Source of the DNA: Tetramitus jugosus
Taxonomy: Eukaryota; Heterolobosea; Eutetramitea; Acrasida; Vahlkampfiidae
NCBI GenBank assembly: GCA_937625935.1
Contig: OW569391.1
Span: forward strand, 310,001-374,000
Length of the DNA: 64,000 nt
Direction: 5' to 3'
The notes under the pieces were generated by a model. That model did no database searches and was not told the origin of the DNA. It saw only the letters and a program-made list of their open reading frames with translations. Position numbers and translations under genes: made by a program. Positions within the stretch are counted from its first letter, which is position 1; the number at the start of each line of letters is the position of its first letter. Shown here piece by piece: positions 31,981 to 44,420 of this stretch.

Positions 31981-32946
31981 ATGTCGCTCATTCTGCATCT
32001 ACTCACCTCAACTTCGCCAGTTGTCCTAGGACTAGTCTTTGGTGCCATTGGTGTCATCATTTATCTATACATGGCCAACAAATCGGACGATGATGATGAA
32101 GACAATGACAGCTCATCTGACAACAAATTTGCCAATGTGACAAAAACACGTCTCATTACAAGAGAAGAAGTGTCTGAGCATTACACAACTGATGACTTGT
32201 GGGTCGTGATTGACAACAAGGTATATGACCTCAGTAAATTCGTTCCTAATCATCCAGGAGGTGAAAAATCCATTGCCAAGCACGCTGGAGGTGACGCCAC
32301 CAAGGGATTCTACGGAATTCAACATCCTGAGCGCACCTTTTTCGAAATTGAAGATTATTTGATTGGCGCCGTTCCAGAAAATCAACGAATGAAATATTTG
32401 AGCACGGAAGAAATTAAGAAACATAACAAGAGTGATGATTTGTGGTTGATTGTAGATGAGAGAGTGTTTGATGTGACACGGTTCGTCAATCAACACCCAG
32501 GAGGTCTCGATGCTCTATTGAACAATAGCAATGGAAGAAATGCGACTGCTGCCTTTTTTGGTAAGCAACACAAGCCTCATGTCTACCCCATGATCAACGA
32601 ATATTTTGTTGGTTACGTGTTCAATGAGGGTGTCGACGAAGATTTTGTCAATTCAAACAAGAAAAAAATTGCTTGTGAAGCAAAGGTCAAGCTCTGGAGA
32701 GAACAGTACACGTTGAGTCAAGTTGCTGAACACAAGACTGAGACTGATGCATGGATTGTGATTGATGGAAGTGTGTATGATGTGACTTCCTATGTGGGTG
32801 AGCATCCTGGTGGTGATATCATTTTGGATCACGTAGGAACAGATGCGAGTGTAGCTTTCAAGGATCATCCACCCTATGTCAGAGATTTGCTCAAGGGATA
32901 CTTTATTGGTCTATTGGCAACAGAAGAAAAGAAACAACAAGAGTAA
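31981..32946 (+). CDS. Membrane-anchored protein with three tandem cytochrome b5 domains
   Basis: Single-exon protein of 321 residues. A hydrophobic N-terminal anchor (5-30) and a short acidic linker are followed by three cytochrome b5 haem domains at about 57-131, 139-212 and 243-312. Each has the HPGG motif with its axial His and a second axial His about 20-25 residues later: His91/His115, His172/His197 and His275/His296. All three domains could therefore bind haem and carry electrons. Most microsomal b5 proteins have one such domain. No reductase, desaturase or other catalytic domain is attached. Confidence 0.88.
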   Translation: MSLILHLLTSTSPVVLGLVFGAIGVIIYLYMANKSDDDDEDNDSSSDNKFANVTKTRLITREEVSEHYTTDDLWVVIDNKVYDLSKFVPNHPGGEKSIAKHAGGDATKGFYGIQHPERTFFEIEDYLIGAVPENQRMKYLSTEEIKKHNKSDDLWLIVDERVFDVTRFVNQHPGGLDALLNNSNGRNATAAFFGKQHKPHVYPMINEYFVGYVFNEGVDEDFVNSNKKKIACEAKVKLWREQYTLSQVAEHKTETDAWIVIDGSVYDVTSYVGEHPGGDIILDHVGTDASVAFKDHPPYVRDLLKGYFIGLLATEEKKQQE

Positions 32947-33082
32947 AGGTAAATAAATAATCAATTTTATAAAATATCATGTGTAAAATGCATCGCCAAG
33001 CATCGCGCTTTCTCAATTCAACTAAAAACTGGAGCTGCGATCAAAAAACTTTTCTCCAACAAATAAAAAAAAACTTCACAAA

Positions 33083-34690
33083 ATGTCATCATCAACGACA
33101 ACGACAACAACGACCACAACAAGCACATCGTCATCATCATCACGTGAAGAAGAAGACAACATATTTTCCTACCTTGTCAACCTACCTCCAGACACTCTCA
33201 ATCAACTGTACACACACAGTTACACATGCATTGCACTCTTTCGTTATTTGCCACAACTCGGTAGACAATTCATTCACCAAATTGTTTTATCCAGTGGTGC
33301 CGTACCCATGAAACGACTCAGTGTAACCAAACAAAACAATCATCAACATGTCAAGGAAGTTCTCACCACACTCAACAAATTTCACTTGATTGGCATAAAG
33401 CACGGAACAGCAACGTTGAATCCCATTTTTCAAGACACGTATCTCAAGAGCTTGGTCAATGACCCGTTCGAACAAAAAAAACAATTGTATGTCATTGCTG
33501 GATCACCTGAGCACATTGCACTCAAAAATACTCAACAACAGAGTACGACTTTTGATTCGTCTGTTGATCAACAACAACAATTACAACAAAAACAACCATA
33601 TGTGATCAAGCCTGATAAGCGACCACCAAATTCGGCCGATGTTGAAAATTTTGCACGTGGTCAATGGGAGAGTGTTCTTCAATTTATGCATTCACCATCA
33701 GTCGATGGTTACAATAATCGGTTCTCTGCAGGTATAAGACAATTGTTGGAATGGTCACATTTAGTGAGAGGAAGAGAAGATGATTCAAGTAGTGGTGGAG
33801 GTGGCAGTGGTGGTGGTGGTGGATTGGATGAATCATCGACCAGGAGTCGCATCACAACAGAAGGTTTTCAATTCTTGTTGTTGGACACGAAGACTCAAGT
33901 GTGGAAACTGTTGAAGCAATATATCGATACGGCTGAGAAGAGACAAATGTCGAGAATTGAAATTTTGCAGTTCATGTTTGAGTTGAGTTTTATGCAGTGC
34001 GGTAAGGGATATCCTGTGAAACCGTTGACAAAGACACAGAGAGTGATGCTTGTTGATTTGGCTGACTTGGGATTGATTTATCAGAGAAAACAGAAATCAA
34101 AGTGGTTCTATCCTACGCCATTGTCGATTGGATTGACGAGTGCTGGATCGTCCGATGTTTCATCAATGGACGGATCAGGAAGTTCTTCAGGTTCCGTTGC
34201 AAAAGAAGGTGTTTCGATTGGTGGTCACATTATTGTAGAAACGAATTTTAGAGTGTATGCCTACACGAATTCACCTCTACAAATCTCACTCTTGTGCTTG
34301 TTCATTGTTCCAGAGTACAGACTACCAAACATGGTTGTCGGTTTGATTACTCGTGAGAGTGTGAGAGAAGCGTTGATTCATGGTATTACTGCTGAACAAA
34401 TATTATCCTATTTGACAATTTACGCTCATCCTCATATGAGGCGTAAGAAGCCTGTGCTGCCCGATGTCGTAGCGCATCAGGTTCGACTCTGGGAAATGGA
34501 GAGAAAGAGATTCAAGCTATTCCCTGCTGTGCATTATGACAAGTTCCCTTCGTTGGAAAAGTTCCGTATAGCAGAGGAGTACTCGAAACGGATTGGTGCT
34601 CACTTGTGGAGTTCTGAGACCAGTATGAAGCTCATAACAAAGAGAGAAACTCACGAAAAGATGGCTCTATTCATCAAACAAAACATGTAA
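33083..34690 (+). CDS. TFIIH core subunit p52 / TFB2
   Basis: Subunit of the TFIIH core that anchors and stimulates the XPB helicase in transcription initiation and nucleotide-excision repair. 535 residues, single exon. After a Thr/Ser run come the TFB2 N-terminal winged-helix repeats (YLVNLPPDTLNQLYTH, CIALFRYLPQLGRQFIHQI), a central FARGQWESVLQFMHS, VRLLEWSH-like helices, FQFLLLDTKTQVWKLLKQYI, and the C-terminal GHIIVETNFRVYAYT through EQILSYLTIYAHPHM and RMKLITKRE-like region. A Gly/Ser run lies within the middle. Start ATG at 33083. Confidence 0.92.
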   Translation: MSSSTTTTTTTTTSTSSSSSREEEDNIFSYLVNLPPDTLNQLYTHSYTCIALFRYLPQLGRQFIHQIVLSSGAVPMKRLSVTKQNNHQHVKEVLTTLNKFHLIGIKHGTATLNPIFQDTYLKSLVNDPFEQKKQLYVIAGSPEHIALKNTQQQSTTFDSSVDQQQQLQQKQPYVIKPDKRPPNSADVENFARGQWESVLQFMHSPSVDGYNNRFSAGIRQLLEWSHLVRGREDDSSSGGGGSGGGGGLDESSTRSRITTEGFQFLLLDTKTQVWKLLKQYIDTAEKRQMSRIEILQFMFELSFMQCGKGYPVKPLTKTQRVMLVDLADLGLIYQRKQKSKWFYPTPLSIGLTSAGSSDVSSMDGSGSSSGSVAKEGVSIGGHIIVETNFRVYAYTNSPLQISLLCLFIVPEYRLPNMVVGLITRESVREALIHGITAEQILSYLTIYAHPHMRRKKPVLPDVVAHQVRLWEMERKRFKLFPAVHYDKFPSLEKFRIAEEYSKRIGAHLWSSETSMKLITKRETHEKMALFIKQNM

Positions 34691-34834
34691 AGGTAAACTA
34701 GTTCAAGGTCCTTGTTGTTTTGAAGACATCTTTCGCACTCTTGTGCTGCGACAGCATCTCCCGCTCTTTAGTGCGAACTACAGAAAATTGAGCGAATCGC
34801 AAAAATATTTGTCCAGAGAGGGTGATAAAGGAAG

Positions 34835-37800
34835 ATGAATTCAAGCGTAGGTAGTGGAGTAACTTTTGAAAGCTATCAAGCAAAGAGTACTTTCAAATCA
34901 AGGACTATATCAGCTTCCTGGCACAATGATTACCCACTGTATGCGGTATCCACAACCAACGGTGTTGTTTCATGCTACAACGAAGAGGGCGATCGATTGG
35001 ATGAGGTGAATTTGTCTCGTTCATGTGCTAGTACCACTGTCACGTGGCATCCTATTGAGCGAATATTGTGCACAGGATGGAAGGATGGAGAAATTCATGT
35101 GTATAATGATGCAGATCATTCTCATAAGCAAGTTTCACAGGGCAATAGCGATGTTTCACATTTGGGAAATGCTATAACCGCCATGAAGTGGACTCCTGAT
35201 GGGAGGCGGATGATGACTGCAGATTCAAGCGGTGTGTTTGGTATATGGGAGTTGAACAGTAGAGGAAAAATCGTTCCCATTGCCTTCCATATTACTAACA
35301 AACGAGTTACTCAATTGACCAACGATCAGATTACATTTAAGAAGACAGAATTTTCTTTGAATAGTAATCAAAACCCAAACGATGTTGATCGCAGTGCGAG
35401 AGAGGTAGACAGTTGGGTGTTTTTCTTCACGGGAGATGATGGAAAGTTGTACATGGCAGATGATTCTGGTATGTTGGCTCAATGTATTGCTAATAGTCTT
35501 ATTTTGCGTACTAATATCTCATTGAATGCTCGCTGATGTTGTTGTTAGATGATTATAAGCAAACAGCTATCGATTTGAGAGCTCCAGTTGCTTCTCTTCT
35601 CTTTCATGAGAGAAGATCAGCTTTGGTTGGTATTACACTAGAATCGGTGCTTGTGATACTGGACGTTTCTTTGGATCTAAGAATCACACAGCGATCTCGA
35701 ACAAAAATCAACTTGAGTAGCAAGAGTCCTTCTTCTGATGAGTCTCATTCGTCCTCAAAGAAACCAACGATTCAAGTGCTGTGGGTAGGAAAGAATTTAA
35801 TTGCTACAATATCGAATGAAAGGCATGTTAGGGTATGGAACTTGGAGACGGACGAGCACTGTATCCTATCGAATCATAAGATCAACGAACCGTTGTCGTA
35901 TTTTTCATTCAACTCGACAAAGAGAGTATTGGCCGCTGGAACTCTTTCTGGTTCCTTCTTCTTCTGGCAATTTGTAGGAAATGCGTCCTCTCATCAAGTC
36001 ACTGCAGCTGATAGACCAGATGAAAGAGGATCTGAAGAATGGGAGGTGTATGCTGAATACACGATTGACTCACCTGTATCCAGCATTAGTTGGGGTCCTG
36101 GAGAAGAGTTATTAGCCGTCTGTTTTGAGGATTATGTTTGTATATTACATGAATGTATTCTGAAGAAAAAGATGAGAGGAAAGTTGATTGTAGTTCAAAA
36201 TTCGGTCGACTCTGTAAGTATTGTCGATCATCAGATGGCAAAAGATTCATCTGAGATTGAGAACAAACAGAACGAGTTCATACCAAAACATGTGAAATGT
36301 AGGATAAAGATTCGACATCTGGACGTCACAGACAACTATCTAGCAATTTCAAGTGGAAGATCCATTGAGTTGTACGAAATGAGAGAAGGGATTATACGAG
36401 TTAAATCTTCGATAGAACAGTCCTCTCAATGTATGGCTTTGCACGAAGAAGGAGTATTCATTGGAAATGGCTCAAGAATTGAGATATTTAATTTATCGGG
36501 AACAAAGAAACAGACGATTCCATTCTCCGAGACTGAAGGACTTCCAACCCATATCGATATTCAAAGTGATTATATTGCTGTGGCAACCAAATACAACCGA
36601 GTTAAACTGTTTCAGGCGTCAGGTAGAGAGGCTAAACAAGTGAGTGCAGAAAAACGAATATTCTCTGATGTGATATCAGGTACAGGAATTCCATCACCCG
36701 TACGTGTAATTTCATCCGTGAGAGTGAACTGCAATGGCACGAAGATTGCCATTTTGAGCAGAATTATACAAAACTATGGTATCCAGGAGCCAAACACAGA
36801 ACTGCATATCTACGATCTAGAACAGGATAAGATTGATATATATGACTTTGCTAAGAGTATGAAGTATCCCACAGCCGTTTTTTGGGACCAAATAGAGCCT
36901 AAATTGTTCGCGGTTGAAGCAAAGAGTTTCGGAGAGTCAGATAGTGCTACCGTGCAAGGGGAATACCTACCGACTGGAATTATTTCAACGAGTACTTTGT
37001 TTGCTACGCCAGATAATGGTATCTTGTTACAGGATTCGTTTCCGTTAGACCGCAATTTTAATGGCTTAGTTGGAATAGCAGTTCCTTCTTTATACTTCTC
37101 TGTGAGAGACCAAAAGGAGGTTAAGAGTGCGAATGCTGAGAGGCGTGTAATTGTATCAAAAAAGACTGATGGGACTCCAAATAGTAACTCTCCTGTCACT
37201 CCATCATCTCCAAGCGCATCCGTTAGTTCAGGTGCTTTGATTGAACGACGAGCACTTCGAGATTTTGAAGGAATCAATATCCGTGACAACAAGACCCGTG
37301 ATGCGCTTTTACTTTTCAGCTACTATCTAACCATTGATAACATGGAGGAAGCTTACAAATCTGTGAAAACGATCAAAGATACTAACGTATGGAGCAACAT
37401 GGCTCAAATGTGTGTAAAGACGAAGAAGATGGATGTTGCTGAAATTTGTTTAGGAAATATGCTTGATGCAACAGCTGCTCGTGCTCTCAGGGAGGCCAAA
37501 GAATCTGAACCCGAGATCGAAGCACAGATTGCTACACTGGCTATTCATCTCGGATTGCTTCCTCAAGCAGAGCAGTTATACATCTCGTGTAAAAGATACG
37601 ATTTGTTGAATAAGATGTATCAGTCTGTGGGACAATGGGATAAGGCTCTACAAGTTGTGGCAATACACGATCGAATTCATCTAAAAGCTACTCATTATCA
37701 GTATGCACGTTATTTGGAGAGTATGGGAGACTTTAAAGGTGCTATAGAGCATTATGAAATATCGAACAACCATGCCTACGAAGTACCACGTATGTTGTTT

Positions 37801-39516
37801 GACTCAAATCAATTGACTGAATTGGAGAGGTATATCGCAAATAAGGTTCAACAAGACGATGAAGATATGGAAAATGGAACATATCACAAACCAATACCTA
37901 TGAACACATTCCTTACCAATAGTAAGGATGATACTACACAACTCGTAAATTGGTGGGCCCAGTATTGTGAAGGAAATTCGAATTTTGAAGAAGCTATCCA
38001 ATACTACACGAGATCGAATGATGTTCTCTCACAGGTTCGTCTTTATTGCTTCAGCGGAAATCTGAAGAAAGCAGCAGATATCGTGAAACGCTCCGGAGAT
38101 AAATCTGCGGCATATCACTTGGCTCGCCAATTGGAGATTAGTAGAAGGTATGATTACGCTATCAAGTTCTATAAACAAGCTGATGCATTCCATCATGCCA
38201 TCAGACTGGCGAAGGATCAAGATTTACCATTGGAAGTTATGAATCTTGCCCTTCAATCAACATCAAAGGTTATGATCGATGCTGCACAGTATTTCGAGGA
38301 AAGAGGGATGATGGATAAAGCAGTGATGTTGTATCAAAAAGGAGGTCGAGTTTCGCTCGCCATCGACTTATGCTTCAGAGGTCAGTTGTTTGATGTTCTG
38401 TCAGATATTGCTGATGAACTTTCGAACGAATCTAGTGAAGGAGTCATCAAGATGGACAATCCTGCCGATGCACAAGTGTTGGAGAGATGTGGTGACTTCT
38501 TTGTGCAACATGGCAAATATGAGCGAGCAGTCAATATGTTCACAAAAGCAAGACAATACGTAAAAGCATTAGAGTTATGTGCTACTAGGAATGTTCAACT
38601 GACAGAAGAGCTTGCAGAGAGTCTAACTCCACCAAAGCCTGAGGAAAAGTCGAGTTTGGAATACAAGAAGAGAAGAATAGCAATTCTGAAGAAGATAGCC
38701 AAACTAGCTGCACAGCAAGGAAATTTCAAAACATCAACAAAGAAGTATGTTCAGGCAGGAGATAAGGTGAAAGCCATGAGAGTGTTAATCAAATCTGGTG
38801 ACACAGAAAGGATTGCTTTCTTTGCTAATGTGTCTCGCCAGCGGGAATTGTACATTCTGGCGGCCAACTACATGCAAAATTTGGACTGGCAGAAGGACTC
38901 AGATATTCTCAAACAAATTATATCATTCTATACCAAGGCTAAAGCTTGGCTTAATCTGAGCAATTTTTATGAAGTGTGTTCTCAGATGGAAATTGATGAA
39001 TTTAGAAATTATGAGAAGGCCTTGGATGCTCTCAAAGACTCTTTAAAGTATTTAATGAAAGAACAAAAGCAAGGTCAAGCAAACAACTCCTCTGCTTCCA
39101 TCATGTCAGAACTGGCAGAAAGGGTATCCCAGTTGCAAACAAGGATATTCTTGGTCGAAAAGTTCATTCTTGCTCGCTCACTGTCAAACTCCAATGATAC
39201 AAAGGGTACCACAAGCGAGATTGTAACTCTATGTGAAGATTTGCTCGGAGAACCGAATATCCAGAACGCTATTCGTGTAGGGGATATATATGCTTTATTG
39301 GTTGAATGGAACTGGACAAGAAAGAAGAATGCCACTGATGCGTACAAGACTATTCGAAAGATGCTCAACGAAGAAATCGAGCTACATTACTACTTGGAGC
39401 AATTAACTGTGCAAGATATTTGCGCTGCAGCTAGTATGCCAATGGTTGAATGGGGCTATGATCAAGATGAAGTTCAGCAAGAAGAGGAGATTGAGGAAGA
39501 GATTGACGACTATTGA
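34835..39516 (+). CDS. IFT140: Intraflagellar transport protein IFT140 (IFT-A)
   Basis: Large IFT-A subunit needed for retrograde transport and for import of membrane proteins into flagella. Two exons, 34835-35483 and 35549-39516, are joined by a 65-nt intron (GTATTG...GTTAG); 1538 residues, near the usual ~1450. The N-terminal half is two WD40 propellers (VTWHPIERILCTGWKDGEI, MKWTPDGRRMMTADSSG, VRVWNLETDEHCILS, ISWGPGEELLAVCFED). The C-terminal half is TPR/alpha-solenoid (HLGLLPQAEQLYISCKRYDLL, MYQSVGQWDKALQVV). An alternative donor at 35507 would give a 42-nt intron in the same phase and eight extra residues. The gene implies an organism with flagella. Confidence 0.88.
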
Positions 39517-39574
39517 AATAAACCAATATCGATTGAAACAGATGAATTGAATATTGACATTGACACGAGAACTT

Positions 39575-41239
39575 TTACTTTAGCTCTTGTTTCTGCTTCT
39601 TTGGTGCAGGTAACTGCGGTTCCTTGAAGAAGGACATTGTGGAGAAGTACCGCTTCTTAGGTTCTGGTTGGGAGAGATTTCTCTTCTGTGCATTGAGAGG
39701 ATTTTCAAGTTCGATGCCTTGAACTGGAGTGAAAGCCAAGCTGGATGCTAAACCTGTTCGAAGTTGTGTTGCTGTTCCGGATGACATGGTACTAGATGCA
39801 CTTAAACCAGGAGTTTTGCTGCCAGCAACGTTTGCACCTCTCAGAGTCTTCTTTGTCAGTGCATTCATTCTCAGTGTTCCCGATCCTTCAACACCCAACA
39901 AACCCATTCCGCTGCTCGATCCATACTGTTGATCGCCTTCTTCCTCTGCATTTGTTCCGAATGCCAATCGATTCTTCTTCTTTTGAATCTCAGATAATTT
40001 AGTCATCTCCTTCATTCTCTTGGTTTTCTTTCCTCCTCTAGTCTTCTTCTTCTTTGAATCGGGTGCAGGCAGTGGTTTGATTTGCTTGCCTTGTGATGGT
40101 TCCTGTAGTTTGAGTATGGCCGATTCAATCTGATGTCTAAAATCCTTACCGGTCGACCCATCGGGCGACGACCGACAGAGATCAACTCTCGCAGCAAGTG
40201 CACACTTGGAACCAATCATTCGACCAACTTTTTTCCTCAAATGAGGCGGCGTATCATGCAACAAATCACACTCTGCAATACAGCCAACATACTTTAAATC
40301 TGCTTGTCCGTTTGTCGTTGCAGTCATCGTTCCCAAGAACTGATTTCTCTTTTCCTTGCCCAACAATTGTAAATCAGCAGACGGAATCTTTGACAGTGCT
40401 GTTAATCCACCAGCGACACCCACCAACTGTGCAGCAATCTCCGTTCCCACAATTGCACTCAAATTCGGTGCCAAAAAGCTCATGCAAGAACTGACAAAAC
40501 TCAAAATGACTCTTCTCATCTCATCCAACTTTAGTACTTGTTGACATGCTCTCATGACTCGATCCACCAATTTTTTGACTTGATCGGAATCACTCTGTCG
40601 AAATGAACTCGTCGAAGAAGTCACACGAATAATCATGACGACAGAACTAGGTAAAATATCACTCATATCAATTGTTGATAGATCCGTTTCATGTCCAATA
40701 CGCAAAACCACACGTGCATAATCCAATGCATTCAAAACATGACTTTCCAATTCGGGAAATTTACAACTGTAGAGAGAACGAATCGTTTGGAACAAGTCTT
40801 GAATTTCATCATTGATTCGAATGATCCATTGATTACTGTGAACAATGTGTGTGTGAACATTTTGTTCTTTTATTGATTGTTCCATGGATTGGTCAGGTAG
40901 ATGTGATGATGATGATAATGAAGATGATAGAGAGGATGATATTGGTGAAGATGATGATGATGGAGGGATGAATTGATGAATTTGGTGCAAGTGATTTTGT
41001 AGTTGTTGTTGTGATGGATGGTTTGGATCGAATAGAGTTGAAAAATTGGTATCATTAATATTAGTACTATCATTATTACTGTTGTTAGTGTTGTTGTTGT
41101 TGTTGAATTTGTCTTGAACAATGGTTGAAGAAGGAGATGGTGTGTTGTGGAGAGTGGGAGAGGTGGTGTTGGTATGGATCAGTTCATCTCCTCCGGTACT
41201 ACTCTCGAAATCGGCCAAGAATTCATCTGCGAGTGACAT
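39575..41239 (-). CDS. PRPF31: U4/U6 snRNP splicing factor PRP31
   Basis: Binds the U4 snRNA-15.5K complex and holds U4/U6.U5 tri-snRNP together. 554 residues, single exon. A low-complexity N-terminal insert rich in Asn and Ser is followed by the coiled-coil (VLNALDYARVVLRIG) and the Nop domain (NLSAIVGTEIAAQLVGVAGGLTALSKIP cut at its core, LQLLGKEKR, VGCIAECDLLHDTP, RKKVGRMIGSKCALAARVD). The C-terminal basic region (KKKKTRGGKKTKRMKE) and the RTGLASSLAFTPVQGIELENP-like block are characteristic of PRP31 and separate it from NOP56 and NOP58. Confidence 0.94.
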   Translation of the reverse strand: MSLADEFLADFESSTGGDELIHTNTTSPTLHNTPSPSSTIVQDKFNNNNNTNNSNNDSTNINDTNFSTLFDPNHPSQQQLQNHLHQIHQFIPPSSSSSPISSSLSSSLSSSSHLPDQSMEQSIKEQNVHTHIVHSNQWIIRINDEIQDLFQTIRSLYSCKFPELESHVLNALDYARVVLRIGHETDLSTIDMSDILPSSVVMIIRVTSSTSSFRQSDSDQVKKLVDRVMRACQQVLKLDEMRRVILSFVSSCMSFLAPNLSAIVGTEIAAQLVGVAGGLTALSKIPSADLQLLGKEKRNQFLGTMTATTNGQADLKYVGCIAECDLLHDTPPHLRKKVGRMIGSKCALAARVDLCRSSPDGSTGKDFRHQIESAILKLQEPSQGKQIKPLPAPDSKKKKTRGGKKTKRMKEMTKLSEIQKKKNRLAFGTNAEEEGDQQYGSSSGMGLLGVEGSGTLRMNALTKKTLRGANVAGSKTPGLSASSTMSSGTATQLRTGLASSLAFTPVQGIELENPLNAQKRNLSQPEPKKRYFSTMSFFKEPQLPAPKKQKQELK

Positions 41240-42713
41240 GATTGTTTTTGTGTTTGTTTGCCTTGTTGTTCAAGTTGTGTTTGATGCACAATTCAATTCA
41301 TTGGTTGAACTTTTTGTTCCGACTATGGAACTCCGAGGCAACGACCAACTACGGCAGCGATGTGACGGTTGAAACAACTGTACAAAAGATCTTGCATTTT
41401 TTTTAATGTTCCTTTGTGTGTGGAGTAGAACAACGAGCATGCACTCCAAGACTTGTTGTAGATCTCTGTAAAGGTGAGGCTATTCGGGATGTGGAAAAAT
41501 GGTGGACGGAATTTTTTTCCTCCACACGCATTTTTTTTAGATTCTCTTGCTGACGAAGCGCTTCCTCATCATCAAAAAAACGAACACACTTGCTCCAACC
41601 AACAACTCACCAAGGCTTTTTTTTCAGACGTTGAGTCATCAACCGCCAATCGCTTGCAAGACCCATCTCACATTGTCATTCATCAACGATTGACTCAAGT
41701 GAATGACTTGTCAAGCTACTTGGTAGTTGGTGACATCAAAAACGACGGTTGGTCAAAAAAGCATTGGTTGAGTTGTTGTTTATTGGGATAAGGTAAGGCT
41801 TTGGTTCAAGTCTTCGTTTTTTTTGCATTGTTGATGTAATGTTTTGTGTAGTTGGCTCCAATGGCTGACGACAAGCATTCATCATCATCACAACGACATC
41901 ATTTTTTTTTCACACAGGTAAACCATCATCATCGTGACCCAGTTTTTCACAAGTAACATTTCACTGGTTGCTAAATATCCAACAAGTATTTAGCTTTTAT
42001 CCATTCTCAAAGGATCCATTGGGAGATGTTGCTTTTCATTTTTGTGTGTGTTTGATAGTTCTTCCTACATCAACACGATAAAACTACTCAACTGCACGCA
42101 CCGATTTGTGTGAGTGCATTTGATTCCACAATCAATCTGTTGCTCGTTCTAGACAGCTTTGATGATCTCAACTACCAATCATCAACACTTTCTCTCACCT
42201 CATTATCATTTTTTTTTCATTGTGTAATGGCTCTAGCTCATTCTGAGAATGGTAGTTGTTCATGTCTCTCATCGCGATGGTTGTCAAACAGTGTTTTGAA
42301 CAACCATCGAATGCATACCTGACCTACCATCCAAGTCACTCTCCAGTAAAAACTCCAACCGCTGCGACCACTTTGGAATCGAAGGATCCAATGTGGACTG
42401 TTCTATTCTTGTCCTTGTTCTATCGTAGTGAACATTCAACGACTCAAAATCCGCTGTCACAACACAAAATCCGTGTTTCGTTTTGTAAGGCAAAGTCAAC
42501 CAGGATGCTTTTTTTGTCCGTCCGTTTCGTTGAAAAAAAACAAACACACACCATCATATCCCCATAGCGTACTTTTTATTTGAAGTCCAACCGTTGTACA
42601 TACTATCCAGCATAGCGTTCTTACCAACTTAAAGGATACTCGTTTCCTTGTCACATACCTTTCCCCCATTTTAAAATCCTTATTTCCATACGTCCCTCCC
42701 CCTGTTAACGACT
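41240..42713. other. 1.5-kb intergenic stretch, no convincing gene
   Basis: Plus-strand frames at 41474-41791 (105 codons), 42110-42322 and 42256-42567, and a minus frame at 42284-42547, lack recognisable domains. Several G/GTAAGG- and GGTAAA-like donors occur on the plus strand around 41470-41920, so spliced 5' untranslated exons of the Myb gene are possible. Nothing more can be supported. Confidence 0.45.
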
Positions 42714-44420
42714 ATGAACAACCTGTTGTCAGAGACAATATCCGGTGCGAAGAAGCTCGCAGCCGAAGAAAAAAATGATACACTGTTATCCTCTCCAGTC
42801 TCTGAAGATTCGGATGATGATTACATGGACTGTCCTGAGGACGACGAAGAGGGAGCACTTACAGTAATCGCTTCCTCTACAACAAACACAAACAGCTCCA
42901 AGAAAAAGAAGAAGAGCACTAAAAAGAAGACTTCTCGGTCCAGTGGTTCCAGAAGGACTGACCCATCTCATGTCAAGGGAGCCTGGAGTGATGCAGAAGA
43001 CCAAAAGCTGAGAGACCTTGTTGAGTTGTATGGCCCCAAGAGATGGTCACTCATTTCTCAGCAACTCCCAGGTAGAATTGGCAAGCAATGTAGAGAGAGA
43101 TGGTACAATCATTTGGACCCATCCGTGAAGAAGGATTGGTGGACACCTGAGGAGGACCGAATCATTATAGAGTACCATGAGAAGAATGGGAATCAATGGG
43201 CACAAATTGCAAAGCTTTTGCCTGGCCGACCTGCCAATGCCATTAAAAATCACTGGAATTCCACCTTGAGAAGAGTGATTGAGAAGAGCAAGGATGAAGC
43301 GATTGAAGGTGGTCATCAAACATACAAGGTTTTGCTTCCTTCTTGTCCAAAGAGAAGAAAGATGGATCCTGATGTGTCTGTTGAGGTGAGTCTCAACATG
43401 GATGGTGACTCACATCAAGAAGACACTCCTAGCTCTTCACTGTCTTCTTCGTCCAATAAGCATAAGAAGCAAAAGAGCAAGTCATCTCGATCATGTTCCA
43501 CCAAGTCCGAGATTGCCACTTCCAGCACCTCGAGAAAAAAGTCACCCAAGGCAAGTACTTCCCAAAAGAACAAGTCCAACAAGCGCAAACGATCCACATA
43601 TTCTGATGATGAAGAAGAGTATGACAGCGAGGATGAGGAGTATGATGAAACAGAAGAGGAGGAGGAAGATGATGATGATGATGAAGATGCAGAGTACAAG
43701 GCAGATGATCAAAGTGAGGAGGAAGAAGGTGATGACAATGTCGATGATGAGGAAGAGCACCAGTTGATGAAGAGAGAAGCAGCCAGCAGCACAGAATCAT
43801 CTCAACCAAAAAAGAGACAAAAGAGAACAAAGTCAGCAGAGTTGCCAACAATCACGAGTCATACCACTGATTCAGCTGAAACTACGGTTGCTCTTCACTC
43901 TGTCGATGGAATCATGTCACCTCAGGTGCCATCCACTGCCACTTATCACTCCCCTGCCAATGTACCTCACTATCCTTCCCAACATCCACTCAACAACCAA
44001 AGTCCAACATCCACTCCCTCTTCTGTACATAGTTATCCATCAAGCTCCAACAACTCTAGAACCGATTTTCCAACCATCTCCCTTCCAGTTCAGTATCCTG
44101 CTGATGGAATTCAGCCATCATCACAACCACTCTTTGTTTCTTCTCTCCCTCGAATCAGTGAGGAGCAGAAGCAAAAGATGCGGCAGTCATATTTGGAGGA
44201 CTTGTGGCGCACAACAGATGAGAGTGACAGGTCTCTGATGGCCACTCTTAAAAAGATTGCCATTCTCCGGGATCAAGAGACTACCAATAACTCGAATGGT
44301 TCGTCATCAAGGCGGTCAACTTCCAACGATGATTATGATTTGCCTTTTGATCAGTCCTTGTTCTCTGGTTTCTTTCACTTTGGCTCCCAGTCATCAAACG
44401 TGAACAGTTTTTACTTGTAG
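42714..44420 (+). CDS. R2R3-type Myb transcription factor
   Basis: 568-residue single-exon protein with two adjacent Myb repeats. R2 is at about 88-138 ([41 protein letters not shown]). R3 is at about 139-189 ([38 protein letters not shown]). The Trp spacing and the NHL(D)P linker match c-Myb-like DNA-binding domains that read AACNG-type sites. The N-terminus is acidic and then Lys/Ser-rich. After the repeats come a Ser/Lys-rich nuclear-signal region, a long Asp/Glu tract near 300-350, and a Ser/Pro/Thr-rich tail with a helix ([17 protein letters not shown]). Typical of a nuclear activator; targets unknown. Confidence 0.92.
   Translation: MNNLLSETISGAKKLAAEEKNDTLLSSPVSEDSDDDYMDCPEDDEEGALTVIASSTTNTNSSKKKKKSTKKKTSRSSGSRRTDPSHVKGAWSDAEDQKLRDLVELYGPKRWSLISQQLPGRIGKQCRERWYNHLDPSVKKDWWTPEEDRIIIEYHEKNGNQWAQIAKLLPGRPANAIKNHWNSTLRRVIEKSKDEAIEGGHQTYKVLLPSCPKRRKMDPDVSVEVSLNMDGDSHQEDTPSSSLSSSSNKHKKQKSKSSRSCSTKSEIATSSTSRKKSPKASTSQKNKSNKRKRSTYSDDEEEYDSEDEEYDETEEEEEDDDDDEDAEYKADDQSEEEEGDDNVDDEEEHQLMKREAASSTESSQPKKRQKRTKSAELPTITSHTTDSAETTVALHSVDGIMSPQVPSTATYHSPANVPHYPSQHPLNNQSPTSTPSSVHSYPSSSNNSRTDFPTISLPVQYPADGIQPSSQPLFVSSLPRISEEQKQKMRQSYLEDLWRTTDESDRSLMATLKKIAILRDQETTNNSNGSSSRRSTSNDDYDLPFDQSLFSGFFHFGSQSSNVNSFYL

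Noticed and set aside
35507-35548. 42-nt alternative intron in IFT140
   Set aside because: Possible and in phase, but the 65-nt choice matches local intron size; left as an alternative.
41474-42567. Small plus-strand frames upstream of the Myb gene as separate genes
   Set aside because: No domain, and no consistent splice solution found; a 5' untranslated region is a simpler explanation.
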